From: JAMHWF01 sp048500255
GTDB taxonomy: Bacteria; Pseudomonadota; Gammaproteobacteria; Burkholderiales; Burkholderiaceae_C
Direction of reading: 5' to 3'
NCBI GenBank assembly: GCA_048500255.1
Contig: JASNYH010000004.1
Coordinates: forward strand, 62,001-126,000
Length of the DNA stretch: 64,000 nucleotides
Shown here: positions 15,718 to 28,057 of the stretch, one piece after another
How positions within the stretch are numbered: the stretch's first letter is position 1
How the letters are laid out: each line of letters begins with the position of its first letter
Notes under the pieces: model-generated
Databases searched by the model: none
What the model was told of the DNA's origin: nothing
What the model saw: only the letters and a program-made list of their open reading frames with translations
Made by a program: the position numbers and the translations under genes

Positions 15718-17547
15718 ATGTCCGCGTTCGACTCCGACAGCGTCACCGCATCCGCCACCGCGACGACCGGTGGCGACGGCGCGGACGCGTCGATGCCGGC
15801 GTCGCGCTCGGCTGCCCCTGCCGGGACGGCGCGCGTCGCGCCCAGCGAGGCACTGCCGGCCGGCCACCGGCTCGGTCCCTACGAGATCCAGCGCGTGATC
15901 GGCAGCGGCGGCTTCGGCATCGTCTATCTCGCGATCGACCGCTCGCTCGAGCGCGCCGTGGCCATCAAGGAATACCTGCCGGCGACGCATGCCACGCGCG
16001 CCGCCGACGGCGGCCTCGCGCTGCGCAGCACGCACTGCGGGGCCACCTTCGACGCCGGGCTGCGCTCCTTCGTCAACGAGGCGCGGCTGCTCGCGCGCTT
16101 CGACCATCCGTCGCTCGTCAAGGTGCACCACTTCTGGGAGGCCGGCGGCACGGCCTACATGGTGATGCCGTGGTACCAGGGCGCGACGCTGCGCCAGGTG
16201 CGCCTGGCGACGAGCGGCATGCCCGATCCGCAGTGGGCGCGGCGCATCCTCGACGACCTGCTCGGCGCGCTCGAGGTGGTGCACGCGGCGAGCGTGGTGC
16301 ACCGCGACGTGGCGCCCGACAACGTCGTGCTGCTGCCCGACGGCCGGCCCGTGCTGCTCGACTTCGGCTCGGCGCGACGCGTGCTCGTCGGCGACACGCG
16401 CACGATCACGGCCGTCGTCAAGCCGGCCTATGCGCCGATCGAGCAGTACGCCGGCGAGCACGAGTTCCGCCACGGTCCGTGGACCGACATCTACGCCGCC
16501 GCGGCCACGCTGCACTGGTGCCTGCTCGGCGAGGCGCCGCCGACGGCCGCCGCGCGCGCCGTGCACGACCGCTACCGGCCGCTGGCCGCGCGCCCCGAAT
16601 TGCGCACGTCGGGCGGAGGCGACGCGCCCTACGACGTGCGCTGGCTCGCCGCGCTGGACTGGGCGCTGCAGGTCAAGCCGCAGGCGCGTCCGCAAAGCGT
16701 GGCCGAGTGGCGCGAAGCGCTCGGCCGCTGCAGCGGGTCGCGGCGGCGCCGCGTGCCGGCGACGACGGCTGCGGCGATGAGGGCTGCGGCGACGGCCGCG
16801 GCGATCGAGCCGCGCGCCGCACCGGCGCCCGCGCCGGCACCCGTCGCCGCCGCGACGGGCAGCGCGGCGCCGGCCGATGCCTACACCGCGACGCTTCAGA
16901 TTCCTCCGCCGCGCCGCGAGTTCGCCGCGCCGGCGTGGTTCGCCGCCGCCGCGGCCGGGGTGGGCATCGCGCTTGTCGTGATGCAGGCACCGGCGCCCCG
17001 GCTGACGCTGCCCCCGCCCAAGCCGTCGCAGCACACGACGGCGCCGGCGCCGCCGTTGCAGGCCGCGACGCCGTCGCCGCTGTCGGCCGTCGACATCGAT
17101 GCGGTGCTGGAAGACGCCGTGTTGCCGCCGCCATCGCTGCCCGCCACGCCCGCGCCGGCTGCCGTGCCGCTCGACGGCGTGATGGCGCCGGCCGCCGCCC
17201 TGCCGGCGCTCGCCGCGGCGCCACCGCGCGGCCGCGTGCAGCGTACCGCCGGCATCGCGCCGGGCGACCCGCCGCAGCCCTCATCGCGCGCGCCCGACAC
17301 GCAGCCGTCACCGCCGCGGGTCGAACCGTCGCCGTCGCCGGAGCGTGCCGGCATGGCCGTGGCACGCACCGCCGACGTCGTACGCGAGCCGCGCACGACG
17401 CCCGCCGCAGCACGCGCGGCACCCGGCAGCGTCGTGCAGGTCAGCCCCGCCGCGCCGAATCGGGCCGCGGTCTACGTGGCACATCCGGTGCCCGTGACGG
17501 CGTGGCCGCCGCGCCCGCCGCGCACCCTCGTCACCTACGCGGAGTGA
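15718..17547 (+). CDS. membrane-anchored Ser/Thr protein kinase (PknB/Hanks type)
   Basis: 609 residues. After a 50-residue low-complexity N-terminus comes a Hanks-type kinase domain (about 50-340): glycine loop GSGGFG at 62-67, ATP lysine K84 in AIKEY, catalytic HRDVAPDN with D197, and DFG at 215-217. A single hydrophobic span lies near 407-424 (WFAAAAAGVGIALVVM). The last 185 residues are Pro/Ala-rich and would be periplasmic if the kinase is inside; there are no PASTA repeats. AGGAG at 15704-15708 supports the ATG. A second kinase gene lies at the right window edge. Substrates are unknown. Confidence 0.88.
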   Translation: MSAFDSDSVTASATATTGGDGADASMPASRSAAPAGTARVAPSEALPAGHRLGPYEIQRVIGSGGFGIVYLAIDRSLERAVAIKEYLPATHATRAADGGLALRSTHCGATFDAGLRSFVNEARLLARFDHPSLVKVHHFWEAGGTAYMVMPWYQGATLRQVRLATSGMPDPQWARRILDDLLGALEVVHAASVVHRDVAPDNVVLLPDGRPVLLDFGSARRVLVGDTRTITAVVKPAYAPIEQYAGEHEFRHGPWTDIYAAAATLHWCLLGEAPPTAAARAVHDRYRPLAARPELRTSGGGDAPYDVRWLAALDWALQVKPQARPQSVAEWREALGRCSGSRRRRVPATTAAAMRAAATAAAIEPRAAPAPAPAPVAAATGSAAPADAYTATLQIPPPRREFAAPAWFAAAAAGVGIALVVMQAPAPRLTLPPPKPSQHTTAPAPPLQAATPSPLSAVDIDAVLEDAVLPPPSLPATPAPAAVPLDGVMAPAAALPALAAAPPRGRVQRTAGIAPGDPPQPSSRAPDTQPSPPRVEPSPSPERAGMAVARTADVVREPRTTPAAARAAPGSVVQVSPAAPNRAAVYVAHPVPVTAWPPRPPRTLVTYAE

Positions 17548-17585
17548 ACGCCGCCGCGGGGCGGGCGCGGTACACTGACCGCCGT

Positions 17586-17785
17586 CAGGAGAGAGCCTCG
17601 TTGCATCGAGGCCGCCGAAGGCGCAGGGCGCGAGCCGGAACGCTCAGGCAAAAGGACTGGCTCGATCACCTCACTGGAGAGAGGCCGCCGCACCGGCGCG
17701 CGGCCCACCGAAGGGGCAAGGCCCGTCGGTCCGCGGCGACGCGGATGCGGCGAGCCGAATCTCTCAGGTAAAGCGGACAGCGGGG
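17586..17785 (+). ncRNA. tandem glycine riboswitch upstream of gcvT
   Basis: Two successive aptamer-like units are visible. The first (about 17586-17657) has the conserved starts GGAGAGAGCC, CCGAAGGCGCAGGG and CGGAACGCTCAGGCAAAAGGAC. The second (about 17671-17785) has GGAGAGAGGC, CCGAAGGGGCAAG and CGAATCTCTCAGGTAAAGCGGAC, ending in a CAGCGGGG tail. These are the hallmarks of the cooperative glycine riboswitch, which turns on glycine cleavage genes when glycine is abundant. The location immediately before gcvT fits. No Rho-independent terminator is obvious before gcvT, so control of translation initiation is possible. Confidence 0.95.
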
Positions 17786-17839
17786 CTCACTGCGCATCGG
17801 GGTCGATGTGTGGAAGTCCTGTCCTCGAAAGCCGCTGCC

Positions 17840-18964
17840 ATGAATACCGCCTCTGCCTCGCTGTCCAAGACGCCGCTGCACGACCTGCACGTCGAGCTGG
17901 GCGCGCGCATGGTCGAGTTCGCCGGCTACAGCATGCCGGTGTCGTATCCGGCCGGCATCCTCGCCGAGCACCGCCACTGCCGCGCGTCGGCGGCGCTGTT
18001 CGACGTTTCGCACATGGGCCAGCTGCGCCTGACGGGCGACGACGCGGCGCGCGCGCTCGAGTCGCAGATTCCGGCCGACATCGCCGGCCTGGCCGTCGGC
18101 AAGCAGCGCTACGGCCTGTTCACCAACGCCAGCGGCGGCATCCTCGACGACCTGATGATCGCGCGCCGCGAGGGCGACTGGCTGCTCGTCGTCAACGCCG
18201 CGTGCAAGGCCGCCGACACGGCGCGGCTGCAGAGCTCGATCGGCCACCGCTGCACGGTACAGCCGCTGCCCGAGCTGGCGCTGCTCGCGCTGCAGGGGCC
18301 CAAGGCGGGCGCGGCGCTGGTGCGGCTCCACCCCGGCGTGCTGTCGCTGACCTTCATGACGGGCGGCTGGTTCGAGCTCGAGCGCGAGCGCTGCTGGATC
18401 ACGCGCTCGGGCTACACCGGCGAGGACGGCTTCGAGATCTCGGTGCCGGCGCACGCCGCCGAGGCCCTGGCGCGCGCGCTGCTGCGCCAACCCGAGGTGC
18501 GCCCCGCCGGCCTGGGCGCGCGCGACACGCTGCGCCTCGAAGCCGGGCTGCCGCTGTACGGCCACGACATCGGCGCGACGACGACGCCGGTCGAAGCGGG
18601 CCTCGCGTGGTCGATCCCCGCCGTACGCCGCCCGGGCGGCGCGCGCGAAGGCGGCTACCCCGGCGCCGACGTGATCGTGCGCCAGCTCGCGGGCGGCGTG
18701 ACGAACAAGCGCGTCGGCCTCGTCGGCCTCGAGCGCGCGCCGGTGCGCGAAGGCACGCCGCTCGTCGACGCGCACGGCCACAAGCTCGGCCACGTGACCA
18801 GCGGCACGCTGGGACCGACGCTCGACAAGCCGGTGGCGATGGCCTATCTCGCCGCCAACCACGCGCACGCCAGCCACGAGGTGCACGCCGAGCTGCGCGG
18901 CCGCCGCTGGCCGATGCGCGTGGCGGCGCTGCCGTTCGTGCCGCACCGCTACCACCGCCTCTGA
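17840..18964 (+). CDS. gcvT: glycine cleavage system T protein (aminomethyltransferase)
   Basis: 374 residues. The enzyme transfers the methylene group from the lipoyl-bound aminomethyl of GcvH to tetrahydrofolate, releasing ammonia. Typical segments: TPLHDLHVELGARMVEFAGYSMPVSY, ALFDVSHMGQLRLTG, GYTGEDGFEIS, ARDTLRLEAGLPLYGHD (folate-binding acidic residues) and the C-terminal barrel GGVTNKRVGLV. The ATG at 17840 gives the normal length; an in-frame GTG at 17810 adds ten residues without a clear ribosome site. It follows the glycine riboswitch and leads gcvT-gcvH-gcvP. Confidence 0.97.
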   Translation: MNTASASLSKTPLHDLHVELGARMVEFAGYSMPVSYPAGILAEHRHCRASAALFDVSHMGQLRLTGDDAARALESQIPADIAGLAVGKQRYGLFTNASGGILDDLMIARREGDWLLVVNAACKAADTARLQSSIGHRCTVQPLPELALLALQGPKAGAALVRLHPGVLSLTFMTGGWFELERERCWITRSGYTGEDGFEISVPAHAAEALARALLRQPEVRPAGLGARDTLRLEAGLPLYGHDIGATTTPVEAGLAWSIPAVRRPGGAREGGYPGADVIVRQLAGGVTNKRVGLVGLERAPVREGTPLVDAHGHKLGHVTSGTLGPTLDKPVAMAYLAANHAHASHEVHAELRGRRWPMRVAALPFVPHRYHRL

Positions 18965-19045
18965 TCCCTGCCCCGAGCCCGGCGCGCGCACGACGAGGGC
19001 GCGCCGCGGCCCGACCTCGACACACCCGCCACAGGAGCCCACGCG

Positions 19046-19420
19046 ATGACGACGAAGTTCACCAGCGACCACGAATGGATCAACATCGAGGACCACGAGG
19101 CCGCTGTCGTCGGCATCACGCTGCACGCGCAGGACGCGCTGGGCGACGTCGTCTTCGTCGACCTGCCGGCCGTCGGCCGTACGCTCAAAAAGGGCGAGGT
19201 GGCCGGCGTCGTCGAGTCCGTCAAGGCGGCGGCCGACATCTACATGCCGGTGAGCGGCGAGGTCGTCGAGGTCAACGAGGCGCTGCGCGCCGACCCGGCG
19301 CTCGCCAACAGCGACCCGATGGGCAACGGCTGGTTCTTCAAGGTCCACGTCACCGACATGGCCGAGTTCGACCAGCTGATGGACGCGCCCGACTACGACG
19401 CGCTGCTCAAGACGCTCTGA
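19046..19420 (+). CDS. gcvH: glycine cleavage system H protein
   Basis: 124 residues, the standard size for this lipoyl carrier protein, which shuttles the aminomethyl intermediate between GcvP, GcvT and GcvL. The lipoylated lysine is K60 in GVVESVKAAADIYMPVSGEV, and the N-terminal FTSDHEWI and C-terminal GWFFKVHVTD are conserved. AGGAG precedes the ATG by a few bases. It lies 81 bp after gcvT and 50 bp before gcvP, so the three are probably co-transcribed. Confidence 0.97.
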   Translation: MTTKFTSDHEWINIEDHEAAVVGITLHAQDALGDVVFVDLPAVGRTLKKGEVAGVVESVKAAADIYMPVSGEVVEVNEALRADPALANSDPMGNGWFFKVHVTDMAEFDQLMDAPDYDALLKTL

Positions 19421-19470
19421 GCGCCCCCGCCCCGATCCCCCGCCCGCCTGCACGCCCTGCACCGCCGCCC

Positions 19471-22398
<2,928 letters not shown>

Positions 22399-22464
22399 GC
22401 CCCGCGGCGCCGGGTGCTCCGATTGCTGCCGGGCGTGTGGCCCGGCAGCGCCACGGAGCACGCC

Positions 22465-24114
22465 ATGATCGACGACCTCTGGTACAAGAACGCGATCGTC
22501 TACTGCCTCGACGTCGGCAAGTACGTCGACGCCAACGGTGACGGCGTCGGCGACTTCGCGGGCCTGACGCGCCGTCTCGACTACCTCGCCGGGCTCGGCG
22601 TCACCTGCGTGTGGCTGCAGCCGTTCTATCCGTCGCCCAACCGCGACAACGGCTACGACGTCGCCGACTACTACGGCGTCCATCCGCAGCACGGCAGCCT
22701 CGGCGAGTTCGTCGAGTTCATGAACCACGCGCACCAGATAGGCCTGCGCGTCATCGTCGATCTCGTCGTCAACCACACGTCGAACACGCATCCGTGGTTC
22801 CGCGCCGCGTGCAAGGACCCCGAGTCGCCGTACCGCGACTGGTACGTATGGGCCAGGAAGCGCCCCGCCGGCCACGCGCGCGGCATGGTGTTCCCGGGCG
22901 TGCAGAAGTCGACGTGGACGTTCGACAAGACGGCCGGCGCCTGGTACTTCCACCGCTTCTACGAGCACCAGCCCGATCTCGACACGATGAATGGCGCCGT
23001 GCGGCGCGAGATCATGCGCATCATGGGCTTCTGGCTCGAGCTCGGCGTCTCGGGCTTCCGCATGGACGCGGTGCCGTTCCTCATCGAGCGCAAGGGCGCC
23101 GGCGTCGCGCCGAAGCAGGACTTCGAGCTGCTGCACCAGATGCGCGACTTCCTGCAATGGCGGCGCCGCGACGCCATCCTGCTGGCCGAGGCCAACGTCC
23201 CGCCCGCCGAGAACCTGAAGTACTTCGGCGAGCAGGGTGACCGCCTGCAGATGATGCTCAACTTCCCGGTCAACCAGCGGCTGTTCTATGCGCTCGCGAC
23301 GGGCGACATCAAGCCGCTGGTCAAGGCGCTGAACGACACCTACCGGCGGCCGCACGCGGCGCAGTGGGTCAACTTCCTGCGCAGCCACGACGAGCTCGAC
23401 CTCGGCCGGCTGAGCGACGCGCAGCGCGAGCGCGTCTTCGCCGCGTTCGGGCCGACGCCCGACCTGCAGCTCTACGGCCGCGGCATCCGCCGCCGCCTCG
23501 CTCCGATGCTCGACAACGACCGGCACCGCCTCGAGCTCGCATTCAGCCTGCTGCTCACGCTGCCGGGCACGCCGATGCTGCAGTACGGCGACGAGATCGG
23601 CATGGGCGACGACCTCTCGCTGCCCGAGCGCGAGTGCGCGCGCACGCCGATGCAGTGGTCGGGCGACGTCAACGGCGGCTTCTCGACGGCGCGCCGCACC
23701 GTGCGGCCCGTCGTCTCCGACCCGATCTACGGCTGGCGGCGCGTCAACGTCGAGGCGCAGCGCCGCGATCCGGACTCGCTGCTCAACTGGCTCGAGCGCG
23801 CCATCCGCATGCGCCGCGAGTGCCCCGAGATCAGCTGGGGCGACTGGCGCATCCTCGACGCCGGCGCGCGCGACGTGCTCGTCATGCGCTACGACCACGA
23901 CGGCCACACGCTGCTCGCGCTGCACAACTTCAGCGCCCAGCCGCGCGCCGTGCGCCTGTCGGCCGGCGCGGTCGGCGACCCGCTGCTGGTCAGCCTGCTG
24001 ACGATGGAGGACAGCCACGCCGGCGAAGGCGCGCGGCACCAGATCGAGCTCGAGGCGCACGGCTATCGCTGGTTCCGCGCCGGCGGCCTGAACCGCAACC
24101 TGCCGCGCAGCTGA
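22465..24114 (+). CDS. GH13 alpha-amylase family enzyme, trehalose-synthase-like
   Basis: 549 residues. The (beta/alpha)8 barrel motifs are intact: DLVVNHTS (region I), GVSGFRMDAVPF with nucleophile D201 (II), LLAEAN with acid/base E242 (III) and LRSHDELDL with D309 (IV). YKNAIVYCLDVGKYVDANGDGVGDFAGLTRRLDYL and a C-terminal beta domain (HTLLALHNFSAQPRAVRL) resemble the trehalose synthase/maltose glucosyltransferase group, but no maltokinase domain follows. Likely role: cytoplasmic interconversion of alpha-glucosides or trehalose. It begins 66 bp after gcvP, perhaps with its own promoter. Confidence 0.85.
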   Translation: MIDDLWYKNAIVYCLDVGKYVDANGDGVGDFAGLTRRLDYLAGLGVTCVWLQPFYPSPNRDNGYDVADYYGVHPQHGSLGEFVEFMNHAHQIGLRVIVDLVVNHTSNTHPWFRAACKDPESPYRDWYVWARKRPAGHARGMVFPGVQKSTWTFDKTAGAWYFHRFYEHQPDLDTMNGAVRREIMRIMGFWLELGVSGFRMDAVPFLIERKGAGVAPKQDFELLHQMRDFLQWRRRDAILLAEANVPPAENLKYFGEQGDRLQMMLNFPVNQRLFYALATGDIKPLVKALNDTYRRPHAAQWVNFLRSHDELDLGRLSDAQRERVFAAFGPTPDLQLYGRGIRRRLAPMLDNDRHRLELAFSLLLTLPGTPMLQYGDEIGMGDDLSLPERECARTPMQWSGDVNGGFSTARRTVRPVVSDPIYGWRRVNVEAQRRDPDSLLNWLERAIRMRRECPEISWGDWRILDAGARDVLVMRYDHDGHTLLALHNFSAQPRAVRLSAGAVGDPLLVSLLTMEDSHAGEGARHQIELEAHGYRWFRAGGLNRNLPRS

Positions 24115-24150
24115 CGAGGCGCGCCGCGCGCCTACACTGGCCGCCGCGCC

Positions 24151-25611
24151 ATGCTCGATCGCCTCGAAGCCCTCGCCCACCGCGCCGCGCCCGCCGGCGT
24201 CGACCGCTGGTCGGTGCGCGGCGTCGTCGACGACACGCTGCAACTGACGGTGCGCCAGGACGTGGCGCAGGCGCCGTCGCGCACGCTCGACGCCGGCGTG
24301 ATGGTGACGGTGACGGCCGGCGCCGGCACGGGCCATGCGGCGACGGCCGACGCCAGCGAGCCGGGGCTGGCCGCCGCCTTCGGCCATGCGCGCGCGCTGG
24401 CCTTGGCCGCGGCGCGCCACGCCGTGTTCGACGCCTCGTACCACCGCCCTCCGCCGGCGCGCGGGCGCTATGCGACGCGCGTCGAGCAGCCGCTCGCGAC
24501 GCTCGGCCTGCGCGAGCTGCACGCGCGCGTCGCCGAGGCCTGCGCGCGCACGCGCGTCGACTCGCGCATCGTCGACTGGTCGGCCGGCGTGACGGCGACG
24601 CGCAGCGAGCAACTCATCGTCGGCGCCGACGGCACGCGCATCGAGCAGCAGTGGAGCCTGGTCACGCCGTCGATCCAGGCGACGGCGCACGACGGCGGCA
24701 CGACGCAGACGCGCTCGTCGGCCGGCCAGTACAACGGTTACTGCCGCCAGGGCGGCTGGGAGGTGCTGGACGCGGCGAACTTCTCCGACGACGGCGTGCG
24801 CGTCGCGCGCGACGCGATCGAGCTGTGCAACGCGCCGCCCTGCCCGGCCGGCACGATGGACCTGCTGCTGATGCCCGACCCGATGATGCTGCAGATCCAT
24901 GAGTCGATCGGCCACCCGCTCGAGCTCGACCGCATCCTCGGCGACGAGCGCAACTTCGCGGGCGACTCGTTCGTCACGCTCGACATGTTCGGCCGCTACC
25001 GCTGGGGCAGCGAACTGCTGAACGTGACGCACGACCCGACGATCGCCGGCGAGTTCGCGAGCTTCGCCTACGACGACGAAGGCATGCCGGCCGAGCGCGC
25101 GCACCTCATCCGCCGCGGCGTGCTGCTGCGCCCGCTCGGCGGCGCGCTGTCGGCGGCGCGGGCCCGTGCACTCGGTGCGCCGCTCGACGGCGTCGCGACG
25201 ACGCGCGCCTGCAGCTGGAACCGCGCGCCGATCGACCGCATGAGCAACCTCAACGTCGAGCCGGGCGACTCGACGCTCGCGCAGATGATCGAGCGCACCG
25301 AGCTCGGCGTGGCGATGCGCACCAACTGCTCGTGGAGCATCGACCAGTCGCGCAACAAGTTCCAGTTCGGCTGCGAGCACGCCACGATGATCCGAAACGG
25401 TCGGCTCGCCGAAGTGGTGCGCAACCCCAATTACCGCGGCGTGTCGGCGACGTTCTGGCGCTCGCTGGCCGCCGTCGGCGATGCGAGCACGTTCGAGGTG
25501 ATGGGCACGCCGTTCTGCGGCAAGGGCGAGCCCTCGCAGGTGATCCGTGTCGGCCATGCGTCGCCGGCCTGCCTGTTCAGCGGCGTCGACGTGTTCGGCG
25601 GTGCCTCGTGA
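24151..25611 (+). CDS. TldD-family metallopeptidase
   Basis: 486 residues. The zinc site HESIGH (H250 to H255) in MMLQIHESIGHPLELDRILGDERNFAG is the TldD signature. Downstream SNLNVEPGDSTLAQMIERTELGVAMRT and KFQFGCEHATMIRNG complete the TldD fold. TldD and TldE/PmbA form a heterodimeric protease that trims peptides such as microcins and antitoxins. The partner gene follows directly with a 4-bp overlap. It is more divergent than housekeeping TldD, so it may be an accessory paralogue. Confidence 0.9.
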   Translation: MLDRLEALAHRAAPAGVDRWSVRGVVDDTLQLTVRQDVAQAPSRTLDAGVMVTVTAGAGTGHAATADASEPGLAAAFGHARALALAAARHAVFDASYHRPPPARGRYATRVEQPLATLGLRELHARVAEACARTRVDSRIVDWSAGVTATRSEQLIVGADGTRIEQQWSLVTPSIQATAHDGGTTQTRSSAGQYNGYCRQGGWEVLDAANFSDDGVRVARDAIELCNAPPCPAGTMDLLLMPDPMMLQIHESIGHPLELDRILGDERNFAGDSFVTLDMFGRYRWGSELLNVTHDPTIAGEFASFAYDDEGMPAERAHLIRRGVLLRPLGGALSAARARALGAPLDGVATTRACSWNRAPIDRMSNLNVEPGDSTLAQMIERTELGVAMRTNCSWSIDQSRNKFQFGCEHATMIRNGRLAEVVRNPNYRGVSATFWRSLAAVGDASTFEVMGTPFCGKGEPSQVIRVGHASPACLFSGVDVFGGAS

Positions 25612-26933
25612 TCGAGCGGCCGGCCTTCGATGCCCTCGCCGACGCGCTGTGCGCTCCGCGCGACGGCGAGCCCGTCGTGTCGCTGTGGCTGCAGGCCGAG
25701 GCGTCGGACTTCGTGCGCTTCAACCACGCGAAGGTGAGGCAGGCGACGCACGTCGAGCAGTGCCACGCGACGCTGGCCGTCACGGCTCGGGGCCGCCGCG
25801 CCGAGACGACGCTCACGCTTGTCGGCCGAGTCGACGCCGACATCGCCGCGCTCGCCGCCGAACGCGACCGCCTGCGCGCGCTGCTGGCCGACGTGCCCGA
25901 GGATCCGTTCCTGCTGCTGCCCGACGCCGTGCGCTCGACCTCGCGCGACGAGCGCGGCGTGCTGCCCACGCCGGCGCAGGCGATCGACGCCGTGGCGGCG
26001 CACGTGGCGGGCGACGACTTCGTCGCCTTCCTCGCCAGCGGCCCCGTCGTGCGGGCCTACGCCGACAGCCGCGGCCAGCGCAACTGGCACCGCGTCGAGA
26101 CCTTCCACGTCGAGGGCAGCCTGCTGTGCGGCGGCCAGGCCGCCAAGCTGGTGCACGCCGGCACGCAGTGGAGCGACGCCGCCTTCGCGGCGCGCGTCGA
26201 CGAGGCGCGCGCTCAGCTCGCGCTGCTCGGTCGGCCGGCGGAGACGCTGGCGCCCGGTGCGTACCGCGCCTACTTCGCGCCGACCGCCGTCGCCGAGTGG
26301 CTCGCGCTGCTGTCGTGGAACGGCTTCGGTTCGAAGGCGCGGCGCAGCGGCACCTCGTCGCTGGCACGGCTGGCGTCGGGCGACACCACCTTCGATGCGC
26401 GCGTGCAGATGGCCGAGGCCACGGCCGACGGCATCGCGCCGGCCTTCGGCGCCGACGGCTGGACGCGCCCCGGCCGCGTCGAGCTGGTGCGCGACGGCCG
26501 CGCCGCCGAGGCGCTGACCTCGCCGCGCTCGGCGCGCGAGTTCGGCGTCGCCAGCCACGGCGCGAGCGCCACCGAGCTGCCCGAGTCGCTCGAGCTCGGC
26601 GCCGGCACGCTGGCCGGCCGCGACCTGCTCGCCGAGCTCGGCGACGGCCTGTGGATCGGGCACCTCTGGTACCTCAACTACTCCGACCTGCACGCCTGCC
26701 GCATGACGGGCATGACGCGTTACGCCTGCTTCGTCGTGCGCGGCGGCGAGATCGTCGCGCCGTTCGCGCCGATGCGCTTCGACGACTCGCTGCTGCGCCT
26801 GCTCGGCAGCGGCCTCATCGGCCTGACGGCGACGCGCGAGCGCATCGTCGCCGCCGAGACCTACGAGCGGCGACGGCTGGCGTCGATCACGACGCCGGGG
26901 GCGCTGGCGGAGGGGCTGCTGCTGACGCTTTAG
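25608..26933 (+). CDS. TldE/PmbA-family protein, partner of the preceding TldD
   Basis: 441 residues starting at GTG 25608, which overlaps the tldD stop (GTGA). The N-terminal strand-helix domain (VVSLWLQAEASDFVRFNHAKVRQATHVEQ) and the C-terminal TATRERIVAAETYERRRLASITTPGALAEGLLLTL are of the TldE/PmbA type. There is no HExxxH zinc motif, as expected for the non-catalytic subunit. Overlapping translation strongly supports a heterodimer with TldD. The substrate is unknown; neither a bacteriocin nor a toxin-antitoxin gene is adjacent. Confidence 0.85.
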   Translation: MIERPAFDALADALCAPRDGEPVVSLWLQAEASDFVRFNHAKVRQATHVEQCHATLAVTARGRRAETTLTLVGRVDADIAALAAERDRLRALLADVPEDPFLLLPDAVRSTSRDERGVLPTPAQAIDAVAAHVAGDDFVAFLASGPVVRAYADSRGQRNWHRVETFHVEGSLLCGGQAAKLVHAGTQWSDAAFAARVDEARAQLALLGRPAETLAPGAYRAYFAPTAVAEWLALLSWNGFGSKARRSGTSSLARLASGDTTFDARVQMAEATADGIAPAFGADGWTRPGRVELVRDGRAAEALTSPRSAREFGVASHGASATELPESLELGAGTLAGRDLLAELGDGLWIGHLWYLNYSDLHACRMTGMTRYACFVVRGGEIVAPFAPMRFDDSLLRLLGSGLIGLTATRERIVAAETYERRRLASITTPGALAEGLLLTL

Positions 26934-27060
26934 GGCGGGCCCCGCACGGGCGCGCGCGCCGGCCCGGCACGAGGCATGCGCGTGCAGCAGCGCGCTGCCG
27001 CTCAAGACGGCACGCTCGTTGCCGAAATGAAATCATCCACGCCCCGCGATCGCACTCGCG

Positions 27061-28017
27061 ATGAACCCGCTCGCCCCGTCCTCAGCCGCCGCCTCGTCCG
27101 ACCACGAGTTCCAGTTCTCGCTGGTGCAGGCCATCTATGAGGCCTCGCCCGACGGCATCCTCGTCGTCGACGACCGCGGCGTGATCGTGTCGCACAACCG
27201 GCGCTTCGTCGATCTGTGGAACATTCCGCACGAGCGCCTGCGCGGCATGCAGCCGGCCACAGCGATCGGGCAGGACGACGAGCTGATCCTCGCCGCCGTG
27301 CTCGACGCCGTGAAGGACGGCCCGGCCTTCCTCGCGCGCGTGCGCGAGCTCTACGCCAACCCCCAGCTCGACGACCGCTGCGAGATCGAGATGAAGGACG
27401 GCCGCACCGTCGAGCGCCATTCGACGGTGCTGCGCGGGCGCGACGGGCAGTACTTCGGGCGCGTCTGGTTCTTCCGCGACGTGACGCAGCAAAAGCGCAC
27501 CGAAGCCGCCCTGCAGGCGCTGGCGTGCAACGATCCGCTGACCGGCATCGCCAACCGGCGCCACTTCTTCGAACAGGCGCACCAGGAGTTCGCGCGCGCA
27601 CGGCGCCATCGCACGCCGTTGTGCATCACGGAGATCGACATCGATCACTTCAAGACGATCAACGACGTCCACGGGCACGCCGCGGGCGACGCGGTGCTGA
27701 AGTCGTTCTGCGGCGTCACGCAGCGCCTGATCCGCGAGTCCGAGCTGTTCGCGCGCCTGGGGGGCGAGGAGTTCGCCGTGCTGCTGCCCGACACGCCGGT
27801 CGACGGCGCGCAACGCTTCGCGCAGCGGCTGTGCAGCGCGACCGCCGACACGCCGCTGCGGCTGGACGGCGGCGGCGAGGTGCGCTGCACCGTCAGCATC
27901 GGGGTGGCGGCGCTGCGCGACGCCGACGCCGCGGTCGAGGATTGCCTGCGCCGCGCCGATGCCGCGCTCTACCGCGCCAAGCAGCGCGGCCGCAACCGCG
28001 TCGAGGTCGAGGCCTGA
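27061..28017 (+). CDS. PAS-domain diguanylate cyclase (GGDEF)
   Basis: 318 residues: a PAS domain (about 20-145: AIYEASPDGILVVDDRGVIVSHNRRFVDLWNIP, ending FFRDVTQQKRTEAAL) then a GGDEF domain (150-318) starting DPLTGIANRRHF. The active-site loop is GGEEF at 234-238, which is catalytically competent. The product inhibition site, normally RxxD five residues upstream, reads RESE, so feedback inhibition may be weakened. No membrane segment or signal peptide is seen, so a cytoplasmic c-di-GMP synthase with a PAS sensor is likely. Confidence 0.92.
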   Translation: MNPLAPSSAAASSDHEFQFSLVQAIYEASPDGILVVDDRGVIVSHNRRFVDLWNIPHERLRGMQPATAIGQDDELILAAVLDAVKDGPAFLARVRELYANPQLDDRCEIEMKDGRTVERHSTVLRGRDGQYFGRVWFFRDVTQQKRTEAALQALACNDPLTGIANRRHFFEQAHQEFARARRHRTPLCITEIDIDHFKTINDVHGHAAGDAVLKSFCGVTQRLIRESELFARLGGEEFAVLLPDTPVDGAQRFAQRLCSATADTPLRLDGGGEVRCTVSIGVAALRDADAAVEDCLRRADAALYRAKQRGRNRVEVEA

Positions 28018-28057
28018 GGCCGGAGGTCCACGCGGCGCGCGCCGCCGCGGCGAGCGA

